A DNA stretch of 48,011 bases from an uncultured Gammaproteobacteria bacterium (GCA_947259705.1 CAMYNL010000005.1:1-48011), one strand, 5' to 3'; positions 9,260-17,818 are shown, numbered from the stretch's first letter. Notes: generated from the letters alone by a model not told the origin. Made by a program: numbers and translations.

Positions 9260-10318
9260 TCAGATCGCGCACGGCTCGCAGCGCCCGGAGTCAGTGGGAT
9301 CATAGCCCGCCATGGCGCGCAGCCCGCGCCGGAACTCGGCGCTGCTCAGGGCCGAGACAAGACCGTCGATGGGCGGGCTTGACAAGGCCGCCTTGCGGGC
9401 CGCGAAGTAATAGGTCTCGGTGGCGAAAGGGACGAAGTCGAGGTCGAAGCGCCTCGCCGCCGCCTCGATGCCGAGGGCCGCGTCCGCTGCACCGCTGGCC
9501 AGCAGAGCCGCGGTTGCCGAATGGGTGAACTCCTCGTTCTCATACCCTGCAATGCCGCGCGCATCGACGCCTTCCCTGCGCAGCAGCGCGTCCAGCAGCA
9601 GCCGGGTCCCGGACCCGGCCTGCCGGTTGACGAAGCGGATACCGCCTCGGGCTAGATCGCGCAGTGTGCGGATCCGTTTCGGATTGCCCCGAGCCACGAT
9701 CAGTCCCTGGCGCCGGGCCGCCACCCGAATGAGGACATGCTTGTCCGCGTCCAGCAACGCGTGATAGTGGCGCGCCATCTCGTCGCGCAGTTCCCCTTCC
9801 ACGATGTGGAAGCCGGCGAGATCAAACTTGCCCTCGTTGAACCGTTGCAGGCTCTCCAGGCTCCCCGCGTTCTGGAGTCGCAGCTCGATTCTCGTCGTCC
9901 GCCTGACGATATCACGCAGCAGTTCATGGGCCAGGCTGTGGCTGGCCGAGATCGACAGCTCGCCGGCCTGGGACCGGTTGCCCACGGCATCCAAGGCATC
10001 CCGCAGTTCCGCGCCGAGGTCCGCCAGCAACGGCGCCAGCCGCTGCCGCGCCTGCTGTTCCGCCCAAAGCAGCTTCTCCCCCAGCGGCGTCAGCCGGGCG
10101 CCCCTGCCCCGTTCCAGATGCACCAATGGCTGGCCCAGCTGTCTGGACCAGGCCTGCAACAGGTCCCAGGCACTGCGGTAGGACACGCCGACCTGTCTGG
10201 CCCCGCGGTTGAGGGATCCCTGTTCGCGAATCGCTTCAAGCAGCGCGAACAACCTCGGTTCGACGGCCGTGGCGTGACCACGTCCCAGCCGCCAGCTCAA
10301 GCCCAGCTCTATGTCCAT
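9260..10318 (-). CDS. ModE-type winged-helix regulator with periplasmic-binding-like domain
   Basis: 352 residues from ATG 10318. Residues ~1-110 form a ModE/LysR-like winged helix (ATAVEPRLFALLEAIREQGS, then RLTPLGEKLL). The rest is a type 2 periplasmic-binding-protein fold with HYHALLDADKHVLIRVA, RFVNRQAGSGTRLLLDALL and a C-terminal FATETYYFAARK. This pairing is known in regulators of molybdate and tungstate uptake and in other one-component sensors. It is the last gene of the tup operon, 115 bases downstream of tupA, so a tungstate- or molybdate-responsive repressor is the natural reading. The ligand is inferred from context. Confidence 0.82.
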   Translation of the reverse strand: MDIELGLSWRLGRGHATAVEPRLFALLEAIREQGSLNRGARQVGVSYRSAWDLLQAWSRQLGQPLVHLERGRGARLTPLGEKLLWAEQQARQRLAPLLADLGAELRDALDAVGNRSQAGELSISASHSLAHELLRDIVRRTTRIELRLQNAGSLESLQRFNEGKFDLAGFHIVEGELRDEMARHYHALLDADKHVLIRVAARRQGLIVARGNPKRIRTLRDLARGGIRFVNRQAGSGTRLLLDALLRREGVDARGIAGYENEEFTHSATAALLASGAADAALGIEAAARRFDLDFVPFATETYYFAARKAALSSPPIDGLVSALSSAEFRRGLRAMAGYDPTDSGRCEPCAI

Positions 10319-10433
10319 GGCCGGCTGCCGTACGGTCCCGGCGATTTGTTGGCGCCGGCACAATTGGCCCCCTTCTGGACCGCGTCATCGCAACCCGGGC
10401 TTCGAATACCTGTTTGGCGGATCCAGGATTTCA

Positions 10434-11252
10434 TCACTTGGCGTTGGCAAAAAAGGCCTGCTGGCCGTCGATGGTGTAGAAGTTGATAAGCGACTGCCCG
10501 TCTGCGGACAGCACCCAGTCGATAAAGGTCTGCCCGTCGGCGCGCTTCACGTGCGGGTGCCTGGCGGGGTTGACCAGAATGATGCCGTACTGATTGACCA
10601 ACTGCGAATCGTCCTCCACCAAAATCGCGAGTTCGCCCTTATTCTTGAACTTGAGCCAGGTGGCGCGGTCGGAGAGCACGTAGGCGCCCATGCCACTCGC
10701 CACGTTGAGCGTGGCGCCCATACCCGATCCAGTCTCACGATACCAGCTACCGCTGGCGGCCCCGACGTCGACACCGGCATCCCTCCACAACGCCAACTCC
10801 TTCTTGTGCGTGCCGCTGTCATCGCCGCGCGAAGCAAACGGGGCCTGCCTGGCGGCGATCGTCCGCAGCGCCTCGGTGGCGTTGTTCATGCCCTTGACGC
10901 CTGCCGGATCACTGCCGGGGCCGATGATCACGAAATCGTTGTACATGACATCGAAACGCTGCACACCGAAGCCTTCGGCAACGAACTTTTCTTCCGAAGC
11001 CCTGTGATGCACGAACAGCACGTCCGTGTCGCCATTGCGCGCCAGCTTGATGGCCTGGCCCGTGCCCACGGCCACCACCCGCACCGCGATGTCGGTCTTC
11101 TCGGTGAACGCCGGCAACAGCCGCGCAAACAGTCCCGAGTTCTCCGTCGAGGTAGTGGACGCCACGGTGATGTAGCGCTCCGCCGCGGCGGCGGACCAGG
11201 CGCCGCAGGCCAGCAGGACGGCGATTAGAACCCGGCATTTCGTATACTGCAT
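10434..11252 (-). CDS. tupA: Tungstate ABC transporter, substrate-binding protein
   Basis: 272 residues from ATG 11252, preferred over ATG 11258 because GAGGAG is nine bases upstream of 11252. The signal peptide ends near WSAAAAERY. The mature start YITVASTTSTENSGL carries the TTTS-type motif typical of TupA/WtpA tungstate binders, and FASRGDDSGTHKKEL is a second oxyanion-binding segment. It is a periplasmic high-affinity oxyanion receptor that feeds TupB and TupC. The operon order tupB-tupC-tupA-regulator is unusual in placing the binding protein third. Confidence 0.93.
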   Translation of the reverse strand: MQYTKCRVLIAVLLACGAWSAAAAERYITVASTTSTENSGLFARLLPAFTEKTDIAVRVVAVGTGQAIKLARNGDTDVLFVHHRASEEKFVAEGFGVQRFDVMYNDFVIIGPGSDPAGVKGMNNATEALRTIAARQAPFASRGDDSGTHKKELALWRDAGVDVGAASGSWYRETGSGMGATLNVASGMGAYVLSDRATWLKFKNKGELAILVEDDSQLVNQYGIILVNPARHPHVKRADGQTFIDWVLSADGQSLINFYTIDGQQAFFANAK

Positions 11253-11293
11253 TGTCATTGGCTCCTCAGGCAGGTTGGTTGGGGGGACGCCGC

Positions 11294-12061
11294 CTACCAG
11301 AGCAGGCGGCCGTCCAGAAACGCGGCGGCGGTCTGCGTCAGCGGGCGTTCGAAGAACGCGGCGGCCTCGCCCGTCTCCACCACCGACCCCTGGTGCAGGA
11401 AAACGATCTCGTCCGCCAGACGGCGGGCCTGGCCCAGGTCGTGGGTGGACATGATGATCTTGGTGCCGGTGCTGCGGATGGAGCCCACCATCTCCTCCAC
11501 CCTCCGGGTCGCGGCCGGGTCCAGGTTGGCCGTGGGCTCATCGAGGAACAGCACCTGGGGATGCAGGGCCCAGGCCCGGGCCAGGGCCAGGCGCTGCTGC
11601 TCGCCGCCGGACAGCACCCTGGCCGGCCGCGCAGCCATGGCGCTGAGGCCCGCCAGCGCCAGCGCCTCCTGCAGGCGTGCCGGTCGCTGCGCTCGCTTTA
11701 CCCGGCCAACGCGCAGCGCATACAGGATGTTGCCGGCGACCGACCGGCGCAGCAGCACCGGCCGTTGGAACACCATGGCCTGTGCGTCAGGGCGGCGCGC
11801 CGCTGCGGGATCGGACCAGTTCACTGATCCGGCGGCCGGTCGTAACAGGCCGTGGCATAGCTTGATCAATAATGTCTTGCCGGCGCCGTTGGGCCCGAGG
11901 ACCACGCTCAGGGCGCCGGCATTGAATGCCAGGTTCACGTCGTTCAGCAGTGTCTGCCTGCCGGCCGTGAAACTGACCCCATCCAGCACCAGCGGCAGCA
12001 ATGATGGGCGGGTTGTACGCGTGGGCGTCGGTTGCGCCCTCGACACCGCGGACTCCGTCAT
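11294..12061 (-). CDS. tupC: Tungstate ABC transporter, ATP-binding protein
   Basis: A 255-residue ABC ATPase. Walker A is LGPNGAGKT, the signature is LSGGEQQRLALARA, and Walker B is VLFLDEPTANLDP followed by the switch HDLGQARRLADEI. It powers the TupB permease for tungstate import and could also move molybdate. Its start overlaps the tupB stop by four bases (ATGA), showing translational coupling. It has no C-terminal TOBE oxyanion domain, as is usual for TupC and unlike ModC. Confidence 0.94.
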   Translation of the reverse strand: MTESAVSRAQPTPTRTTRPSLLPLVLDGVSFTAGRQTLLNDVNLAFNAGALSVVLGPNGAGKTLLIKLCHGLLRPAAGSVNWSDPAAARRPDAQAMVFQRPVLLRRSVAGNILYALRVGRVKRAQRPARLQEALALAGLSAMAARPARVLSGGEQQRLALARAWALHPQVLFLDEPTANLDPAATRRVEEMVGSIRSTGTKIIMSTHDLGQARRLADEIVFLHQGSVVETGEAAAFFERPLTQTAAAFLDGRLLW

Positions 12062-12762
12062 GCTTGTCCCCGTCTTGCCAGGTGCTGCGCTCCCAGCGCC
12101 ACACCATTGATAGTGAACACTATGAGCAGCAGCACCATGCCCAGCCCCAGGGCCAGGTCCAGATCGCCCTTGCTGGTTTCCAGGGCGATGGTGGTGGTCA
12201 TTACGCGGGTGACATGGTTGATGTTACCGCCGACGATGATCACGGCGCCGACCTCGGCGATGGCGCGGCCGAAGCCGGCAAGCACCGCGGTGAGCAAGCT
12301 GTAACGACCCTCCCACAGCAGTGTCGCAATCATGGCGAAAGGGCCGACGCGCAGGGAATGTAACTGCTCCGCGTATTCGTCGTTAAGGTCGACAACCGTC
12401 TGCCGCGTCAGCGCAGCGACGATAGGCAGCACCAGCAGGGTTTGGGCGATCACCATGGCGGCGGGTGTGAACAGCAGGCCATACTCGCCCAGCGGCCCGG
12501 CCCGCGACAGCAGTAGGTAGATGAACAGGCCGGCCACCACCGGCGGCAGCCCCATCAGGGCGTTTAGGATGCTAACGACCACCCCGCGACCAGGAAAGCG
12601 AAACAGCCCTAACACGGCGCCCAGCGGCATACCGATCAACGACGCCAGCAGGACCGCCGACAGGCTCACGCTGAGCGATAGTTGCACGATCTCGACCAGG
12701 GCCGGCTCCAGGTCGATCAGCAGCTTGATCGCCTTGCTGAATGCAGAACTCAAGTCAGTCAT
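12058..12762 (-). CDS. tupB: Tungstate ABC transporter, permease
   Basis: A 234-residue inner-membrane permease with about five hydrophobic helices (SVLLASLIGMPLGAVLGLF, VVAGLFIYLLL, MVIAQTLLVLPIVAALT and others). The coupling motif is GFGRAIAEVGAVIIVGGNI, the EAA loop typical of TupB. It is the first gene of the tup operon, and the AT-rich upstream region contains two palindromes that could be the operator. Tungstate import suggests tungsten enzymes (for example formate dehydrogenase or aldehyde oxidoreductase) elsewhere in the genome. Confidence 0.93.
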   Translation of the reverse strand: MTDLSSAFSKAIKLLIDLEPALVEIVQLSLSVSLSAVLLASLIGMPLGAVLGLFRFPGRGVVVSILNALMGLPPVVAGLFIYLLLSRAGPLGEYGLLFTPAAMVIAQTLLVLPIVAALTRQTVVDLNDEYAEQLHSLRVGPFAMIATLLWEGRYSLLTAVLAGFGRAIAEVGAVIIVGGNINHVTRVMTTTIALETSKGDLDLALGLGMVLLLIVFTINGVALGAQHLARRGQA

Positions 12763-12766
12763 TGCT

Positions 12767-12792
12767 TAAATATGCAATATATTACATATTTA
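12767..12792. promoter_or_regulatory. Candidate operator of the tup operon (inverted repeat TAAATATG-N10-CATATTTA)
   Basis: TAAATATG at 12767-12774 is matched by CATATTTA at 12785-12792 around a 10-base AT-rich centre. It lies immediately upstream of the tupB start in an AT-rich island surrounded by GC-rich genes. ModE-type dimers bind such long inverted repeats, so repression of tup at high oxyanion is plausible. Binding is not shown. Confidence 0.5.
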
Positions 12793-12832
12793 GTTGCTTA
12801 CAAGCACAATGATATCTATTTTCTAAATCAAA

Positions 12833-12846
12833 GAATATGCATATTC
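12833..12846. promoter_or_regulatory. Second palindrome upstream of tupB
   Basis: GAATATGCATATTC is a perfect 14-base palindrome 71 bases before the tupB start. It shares the ATATG/CATAT half-site with the operator candidate at 12767-12792, so both could be recognised by the same regulator. Confidence 0.4.
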
Positions 12847-12876
12847 CTGCATAATATACGCCACCAAGCAAGCAAG

Positions 12877-12939
12877 AAAGGGGTCGGTGACAAATGATAA
12901 TGTTATTAATAATGATTCTCATTTGTCACCGACCCCTTT
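12877..12939. repeat. REP-like palindrome, copy 1 (GGGGTCGGTGACAAAT family)
   Basis: A 21-base arm beginning AAAGGGGTCGGTGACAAAT at 12877 pairs with its exact complement ending at 12939, around a 21-base AT-rich loop. A second copy in opposite orientation lies at 35268-35330, and the loops also match (GAATCATT). A decayed REP-associated transposase is encoded at 15113-15769. Confidence 0.85.
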
Positions 12940-13178
12940 TTCGAGCGTTCTGCGCGGTGTCGAGGTCGTGCACCTGTTGGATATCGGTTCGTGTCGCCGC
13001 CACAATCCGCGGCCCGAGTTGCGAATTGAAGACCAACGCCTCGTCTGTGACCGCCAGGCACAGGGGGGGCTTTTTTATGAAAGCCGGCGCCAAGCCTGCT
13101 TTACTCAGCTTAAACACGCCGCGGGATTACACCTCGCGCACGAAGGTTCACCAGACAGTACTGACCGGAGGTGCAGAC

Positions 13179-13445
13179 ATGTATCGAGATGACAGAACAC
13201 GTTGGGTAATACGGCTGTCTTTGCTGATTGCGGCCTTGCCGTGGCAACCCGGCTTTGCCGCCGATAAGGACGTCACTCCCGGCGACTGGGCGCACGTTCA
13301 GGTAGTCACCTATGCCAGCGGCCTGACCGGGTTCTTCGATACACGCAGCGGCACCTTGTATCTATATGATTCCAACCTGGACAAGGCCGTGTTCATTCGC
13401 CGCATCTCGGAATTGGGCGCGCCTTTGGAGAAGATAAAGAAGTAG
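13179..13445 (+). CDS. Small secreted protein of unknown function
   Basis: An 88-residue protein from ATG 13179, eight bases after a GGAGG ribosome binding site. The N-terminus MYRDDRTRWVIRLSLLIAAL and PWQPGFAAD look like a Sec signal peptide cut after GFAA, leaving a mature protein of about 60 residues. The mature part (VQVVTYASGLTGFFDTRSGT, LYLYDSNLDKAVFIRRI) is beta-rich. I do not recognise a family. It is a single gene with no obvious partner. Confidence 0.7.
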   Translation: MYRDDRTRWVIRLSLLIAALPWQPGFAADKDVTPGDWAHVQVVTYASGLTGFFDTRSGTLYLYDSNLDKAVFIRRISELGAPLEKIKK

Positions 13446-13622
13446 CTGCTCGGCCCGGCAGCGGTGATGCTGCAAAACGATCGCTCACGTTACGGGGAAG
13501 CAGACGGAAGCCGTGAAGGCGGGGGCCATGAGCCCGCTGGTGCTGGCCGGTTCAGCGTAGCGACGGCAGGCCTTTGGTCTGCCGCCGGTTAGCTCACTTA
13601 CGAGTCGTAATGCTTGGAAGGA

Positions 13623-13919
13623 TCAGGACTTCTTCGGTCGGCCGGCGCTGGCGCGGGGGGCGCGGCGATTATTGATCCGGTCCTCGAGCTGTACGGCGCA
13701 TTCATTGAGATATTTTACGATCTCGCTCTTCTTGCCACGCCGATACCCTGTAATGGGGGAACCCGGGCTGTCGATCACATACCGGTACCAGTCGTTTTCA
13801 GATTCGCCCCCCGGTCCTCCGTCCGATTTTTCGATCGACACCACGGTACAACGGAGCGCTTCGTTGCGCTTCTTCTCCTCCGGCTTTTCAGCGGTAGTGG
13901 AAGTAGACACCTGACTCAT
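13623..13919 (-). CDS. Hypothetical charged protein, 98 residues
   Basis: A small soluble protein with a Ser/Thr/Glu/Lys-rich N-terminus, a central block CTVVSIEKSDGG then WYRYVIDSPGSPITGYRRGK, and a basic C-terminal tail NRRAPRASAGRPKKS. The tail could contact nucleic acid or acidic partners. No membrane segment and no known domain was recognised. It stands alone, convergent with the small secreted gene. Confidence 0.55.
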   Translation of the reverse strand: MSQVSTSTTAEKPEEKKRNEALRCTVVSIEKSDGGPGGESENDWYRYVIDSPGSPITGYRRGKKSEIVKYLNECAVQLEDRINNRRAPRASAGRPKKS

Positions 13920-14239
13920 ATAGTCTTCTCTCCAGTCTGATTCTCGATAAAGTCTTGCGCTGCACGAAGCGCGCCTTATCGTTAAAAACCATTCACAGCA
14001 TCGGAATTTGGTCAGCGAGACGCCAACATCGCCGATTCAGCGTGAATTGGCCTTCAGGCCAATGAGAATGGGAAGATAAGCGAGGAACGCGTAGAGCACA
14101 TAGCACTTAACCGTGTATGTTACCACAAAACGTCGTTTGTCGCCGCCGCGCGACCATTAAGGCTAGTTAAGACAACCCAAAACCCTCAAAAAGTGGGGTC
14201 AGATACCACTTTTCCAGCCATTTTCCGCCGACACTTCAC
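13920..14239. other. 320-base intergenic stretch with one palindrome
   Basis: Apart from the short GGGGTCAGAT palindrome near 14200 I see nothing in this region. Confidence 0.5.
14189..14213. repeat. GGGGTCAGAT-type palindrome
   Basis: AAAAGTGG (14189-14196) pairs with CCACTTTT (14206-14213) across the loop GGTCAGATA. The same GGGGTCAGA/TCTGACCCC words occur at 36297 and 36354. They are reminiscent of the short palindromes mobilised by REP-associated transposases. Confidence 0.6.
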
Positions 14240-14533
14240 TTAGTTCTTTGCGAGCACCTCAGCACGGATCACCGATTGCCTGGCGATCAGGTCGTTGATC
14301 ACGCCTCGCGTGGATTGGTAATGCGGCGTCTCCTTGTGTGCCGCCAAGGCCTCTTCGCCAGTGTAAATCTCGTATAGATAAAACGTGTCCGGCTCCTCGC
14401 GGGCCGCCAGCACATCGAACACCAGGCAGCCTTGTTCATCCCGCACCGAGGCCCTGGCATTGGCAAGCATGGCCTCCAGAAAACGGTCGCGATTGTCGGG
14501 CTTCAATTCTACCTTGACGATGATACAGTACAT
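14240..14533 (-). CDS. Antibiotic biosynthesis monooxygenase (ABM) domain protein
   Basis: 97 residues from ATG 14533, with one ABM ferredoxin-like alpha/beta domain: MYCIIVKVELKPDNRDRFLE, then ASVRDEQGCLVFDVL, FYLYEIYTGEEALAAHKETP and HYQ. Such small dimeric proteins are often quinol or aldehyde-handling monooxygenases of the YgiN type, but many have no known substrate. It is transcribed divergently from the glyoxalase-family gene 61 bases away; the shared promoter region hints at common regulation. Confidence 0.85.
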   Translation of the reverse strand: MYCIIVKVELKPDNRDRFLEAMLANARASVRDEQGCLVFDVLAAREEPDTFYLYEIYTGEEALAAHKETPHYQSTRGVINDLIARQSVIRAEVLAKN

Positions 14534-14594
14534 GTTCGCTGTCCCTGCTCCTTGTTGTCTACTGAGGAAACCAACCATAGCACGAGACCAAACC

Positions 14595-15026
14595 ATGATC
14601 GAAAGACCCAGGCCGTTGAACGGCTTACGACACCTGGCGCTGGTCGTTCCCAACCTCGAGGAATGCGAGCGCTTCTATGTCGATGTTCTGGGCATGCAGA
14701 TACTGCGCCGCGCCAGCGAAAACCTGGTCTATCTCACCTGCGGCAATGACAATCTCTCGCTCGGCCGGTTGCACGAGGGTGACCGCGCCGGCACGCAGTA
14801 TCTGGATCACTTTGGTTTCGTCGTGGACAGCAAGGATGAGCTGGAGCAGTGGTACCATTACCTGAAGTCCCGTAACGCGGAACTGCTGGACGAGCCCCAC
14901 GACCATAGCGACGGTGCGCGCAGCTTCCACTGCAAGGATCCCGCAGGCAACATCGTGCAACCGCTTTACCATCCTGCCATATCGGGTCAGCGTTTCTACG
15001 GCGCGGAATCCAATCTGTCGGAGTAA
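14595..15026 (+). CDS. VOC-family (glyoxalase/extradiol dioxygenase fold) protein
   Basis: 143 residues from ATG 14595. The start GLRHLALVVPNLEECERFYV and DVLGMQILRR is the first beta-alpha-beta-beta-beta module, and FHCKDPAGNIVQPLYHP ends the second. Metal ligand candidates are H in LRHLALV, H in YLDHFGFVVDS and a late Gln/Asn where a Glu is common, so metal binding is not certain. The reaction is unknown; family members isomerise, epimerise or cleave small carbonyl compounds. It is divergent from the ABM gene. Confidence 0.87.
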   Translation: MIERPRPLNGLRHLALVVPNLEECERFYVDVLGMQILRRASENLVYLTCGNDNLSLGRLHEGDRAGTQYLDHFGFVVDSKDELEQWYHYLKSRNAELLDEPHDHSDGARSFHCKDPAGNIVQPLYHPAISGQRFYGAESNLSE

Positions 15027-15112
15027 TTCGGGGAACACAATACCTAATTGTTTGCGTTTTGCCGCACTGTGATGTGGAATTGAGGAGCAGTAAACAGATG
15101 TGAGGGAGAAGC

Positions 15113-15769
15113 GTAGCAAGGATAGCCAGGATCGACGTTCCCGGGATTTCCCTGCATGTCACCCAGCGCTGCAGTCGTCAACGGACCTTTTTCAATGACG
15201 AGGATTACGGTTCGCATCTCGCGCTGATGGATCAGTGGTGTGATGAGTGCGGGGTGGCAATCTGGGCCTGCTGCCTGATGCCCAATCACGTTCATCCGAT
15301 TGCCTGCCCAAGTGATAAAACGGGCCTGAGCAAGGCCAGCGCTGAGACCCATCGGCGCTACACGCGAATGATCAACTTCCGTGAAGGTTGGCGCGGATAT
15401 CTCTGGCAGGGTCGGTTTGCCTCGTTTCCAATGGATCAGTCATACTTGCTTGCGGTCGCCCGCTATGTGGAGTTGAACCCTGTGCGTGCCGGTATGGTCT
15501 CACATGCGGGCGAGTACCCATGGAGCAGCGTGAGGACGCATCTGGCCGGTCAGGACGATGACCTGGTGCAGGGACGGCCATGGCTTGACCTGGTTAGCGA
15601 TTGGGAGGCGTTGTTGAAATCGCGCGATAGCGGCTGTTACGAGGCCTTTCGCTTGCATCAATGAACGGGCCGTCTGTTGGGCAGTGACGAGTTTATTCAG
15701 ACCTTGTCTGTGCTAACGGGTCGGGATCTACGCAAACGGAGGCCGGGACCGAAGTGCGCATCGAATTAA
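15113..15769 (+). pseudogene. REP-associated tyrosine transposase (Y1/HUH), decayed
   Basis: The reading frame gives the full RAYT layout: an ARIARIDVPGI start, TFFNDEDYGSHLALM, the HUH motif CLMPNHVHPI, HRRYTRMINFREGWRGYLW, and the catalytic-helix tail ARYVELNPVRAGMV. Three lesions are visible. The codon at the expected start is GTA preceded closely by an in-frame TGA. The usual HVHLI reads HVHPI. A TGA at 15662-15664 cuts the protein, although its C-terminus (GRLLGSDEF, LRKRRPGPK) continues in frame to TAA at 15767. Such enzymes mobilise short palindromes. From the first in-frame Met (15227) 145 residues could still be made. Confidence 0.82.
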
Positions 15770-15788
15770 CTATTGTCCCCGGAAGAAA

Positions 15789-16403
15789 ATGAAACGATTT
15801 GTTGAGTTTCTCAAAACTACTTTGATTGGCGGATTGGTGGTGGTGGTACCGGTCATATTGGTGGTGATGGCTCTGTGGGAGGCTGTCGACGTGGTCGGGG
15901 AAATCATCGAGCCGCTGGAGAAGGTACTGCCGGTCACCACCATTGCCGGTATTGATGTGACCGCCCTGCTCGCGCTGCTCTTCGTATTGGGGATATGCTT
16001 CGCCGCGGGTGTTGCGGCCCTCACCGGGCCGGGGGCGGCGCTCGGAAAGTGGCTGGACAGCCGCCTCGCAAAACTGCCGGGGTACAAGATTTTCCAGGCA
16101 TTCGCCCGCTCGATGACGAAGGCGAACACCGAGCAGGTTCAGCCGGCACTGCTCACCAACCCCATGGACACCCGGGTCCTGGCCTTCGTGATTGAGGAAA
16201 GCGAAACCCACTGCGTCGTGTTGGTACCGAATGCCCCGACTGTGATGACGGGCTCACTGCAGTTTGTTGCCAAGGAACGCGTTACGCTGCTGAACATCTC
16301 CCTGGCCGACGCATCAAAGGTGCTGTCCGAGTACGGCATGGGCGCCTTGTCGATTTTCGAAGACAGATCACACCGTGATCACCAACAGTCGGCTATTGAT
16401 TGA
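15789..16403 (+). CDS. DUF502-family membrane protein
   Basis: A 204-residue protein of the DUF502 family. Two hydrophobic segments lie at residues ~12-35 (LIGGLVVVVPVILVVMALWE) and ~58-80 (LLALLFVLGICFAAGVAALT). A family-typical LPGYKIFQAFARSMTKAN and a C-terminal soluble beta-rich domain (VLAFVIEESETHCVVLVPNA, GSLQFVAKERV) follow. Its role in the inner membrane is unknown. It begins 19 bases after the transposase relic. Confidence 0.88.
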   Translation: MKRFVEFLKTTLIGGLVVVVPVILVVMALWEAVDVVGEIIEPLEKVLPVTTIAGIDVTALLALLFVLGICFAAGVAALTGPGAALGKWLDSRLAKLPGYKIFQAFARSMTKANTEQVQPALLTNPMDTRVLAFVIEESETHCVVLVPNAPTVMTGSLQFVAKERVTLLNISLADASKVLSEYGMGALSIFEDRSHRDHQQSAID

Positions 16404-16492
16404 CCGCGGCCGCACTTGCGTTGGATATTGAACCACTTTTTCGTGACATGCGGTGATTACGACCCGACTTAAACCAAAGAGGACCGTTTAAA

Positions 16493-17818
16493 TTGAAATA
16501 TTATTGCTTGATGATTGGTAAAGCGAGATCCACATGGGGGCCGATTAGCTTGTGCCTCACGGTGTTAGGCAGTATCGCGGGATCCGCTGTCGCTGCGTCC
16601 TTTGAACCCGACACGGTGACATTCCAAGCCGGCAACCTGGTTGACAAGAGCATCCTCAGGGGACCTAACCATACCTTGCGGAACAAGGTAATCAACAAAG
16701 GCTACATGAACAACTATGTAATCGATTCGCCGTTCGGTGAATTTTCCGTCATCGGTGACTGGGCGGCTGTCAACATGGTCCACGAGATCGATGCCATCGC
16801 CGAGCTGAAGAAGATGAGCAAGACCGGCGTGCTGGCCCAATCGGCGGCGGAGGCGGCGCAGAAACCCGTCAATGCGGCCAAGCAGCTGGTCGAACAACCG
16901 GCGGAGACCGTCAAGGGCATCCCGGCCGGGGTGGGCCGGTTGTTTTCCCGTGCCGCGGATGTCGTTGGTGAGGCAGCCCAAAAGACCAGCGAAGCGGCCA
17001 AAAGCGAAGGTGGCGATGGCAGTTCCACGACCGATGCGATGACGGATGCCGGCACCGAACTGGCCAAGGGCTATCTGGGCGTAGGAGCGGCCCACCGCAA
17101 GCTGGCGCGCGAACTGGAAGTGGACCCCTACTCCACCAACAAGGTGCTGCAGGCGGAACTGGCCAGCATGGCCAGATATGCCGCCGCCGGTTCCTTCGGC
17201 ACCAAGCTCATCATGCCGAGCATCCCCGGCGCGAGCATCGTCACCAACGTCAATGATATGGTGTGGAACCTGAGCGCCCGCGACTTGAAGCTGCGCAACG
17301 AGAAGTCACTGGCGGCGATTGGCGCCGACAAAGCCTTGATAGAACGCTTCATAGAAAACCCACACTATACGCCTACTGACCAGACCCGGGTGGTGTCCAG
17401 CCTCGAGGCCCTCGCGGGTACCAAGGGTCGCGCGATTGCCGTTGACAAGGCCGCGGCTGCAAAGACCCGACAGGAGGCGTTGGTCTATGCCCGTATGACG
17501 GCGATGCTCGCCAGCTATCACCAGGGCCGCTCGCCAATCATCCAGATCACCGATACCGGTCGCCTGCTGCCGCTGGCAACCAGCAAGGCCGGCCCCAAGG
17601 TGCTGGCAGCGCCGGTTGACCACGTAAGCTGGACCAGGAGCACCGCGGATTCCGTGTCCGCGTTTGCCAAGGTCGCCGGAAACCAGGCCGGCGGCAGGGA
17701 ACTGGAGCTTTGGGTCCAGGGCAGCGTCTCGGCTACCGCGCGCAAGGAACTCGGCGCCCTGGGCTGGACCGTCTTCGACCGGGCCTTCATGCGGCTGGAA
17801 AAGGAGGCGAAGAAGTAA
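16493..17818 (+). CDS. Exported protein of unknown function, 441 residues
   Basis: The TTG at 16493 is chosen because GAGGA lies nine bases upstream; ATG at 16511 is the alternative. A signal peptide ends near GSIAGSAVAAS. A conserved-looking beta region (FEPDTVTFQAGNLVDKSILR, SPFGEFSVIGDWAAVNMVHE) is followed by an Ala/Lys/Glu-rich helical linker (~110-190). The C-terminal domain includes ARELEVDPYSTNKVLQAELA, a long helical part and a final LELWVQGSVSATARKELGAL. I do not recognise a family. It lies upstream of an AsmA-like gene, so an envelope role is possible. Confidence 0.75.
   Translation: MKYYCLMIGKARSTWGPISLCLTVLGSIAGSAVAASFEPDTVTFQAGNLVDKSILRGPNHTLRNKVINKGYMNNYVIDSPFGEFSVIGDWAAVNMVHEIDAIAELKKMSKTGVLAQSAAEAAQKPVNAAKQLVEQPAETVKGIPAGVGRLFSRAADVVGEAAQKTSEAAKSEGGDGSSTTDAMTDAGTELAKGYLGVGAAHRKLARELEVDPYSTNKVLQAELASMARYAAAGSFGTKLIMPSIPGASIVTNVNDMVWNLSARDLKLRNEKSLAAIGADKALIERFIENPHYTPTDQTRVVSSLEALAGTKGRAIAVDKAAAAKTRQEALVYARMTAMLASYHQGRSPIIQITDTGRLLPLATSKAGPKVLAAPVDHVSWTRSTADSVSAFAKVAGNQAGGRELELWVQGSVSATARKELGALGWTVFDRAFMRLEKEAKK

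Larger units (their letters stand above)
12763..13178. other. Intergenic region between tupB and the small secreted protein gene
   Basis: Its first ~115 bases hold the AT-rich tup promoter island with two palindromes, then comes the REP-like element. From about 12945 to 13165 I see no further feature except a G-run followed by a T-run near 13063-13076. GGAGG at about 13167 belongs to the next gene. Confidence 0.6.
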
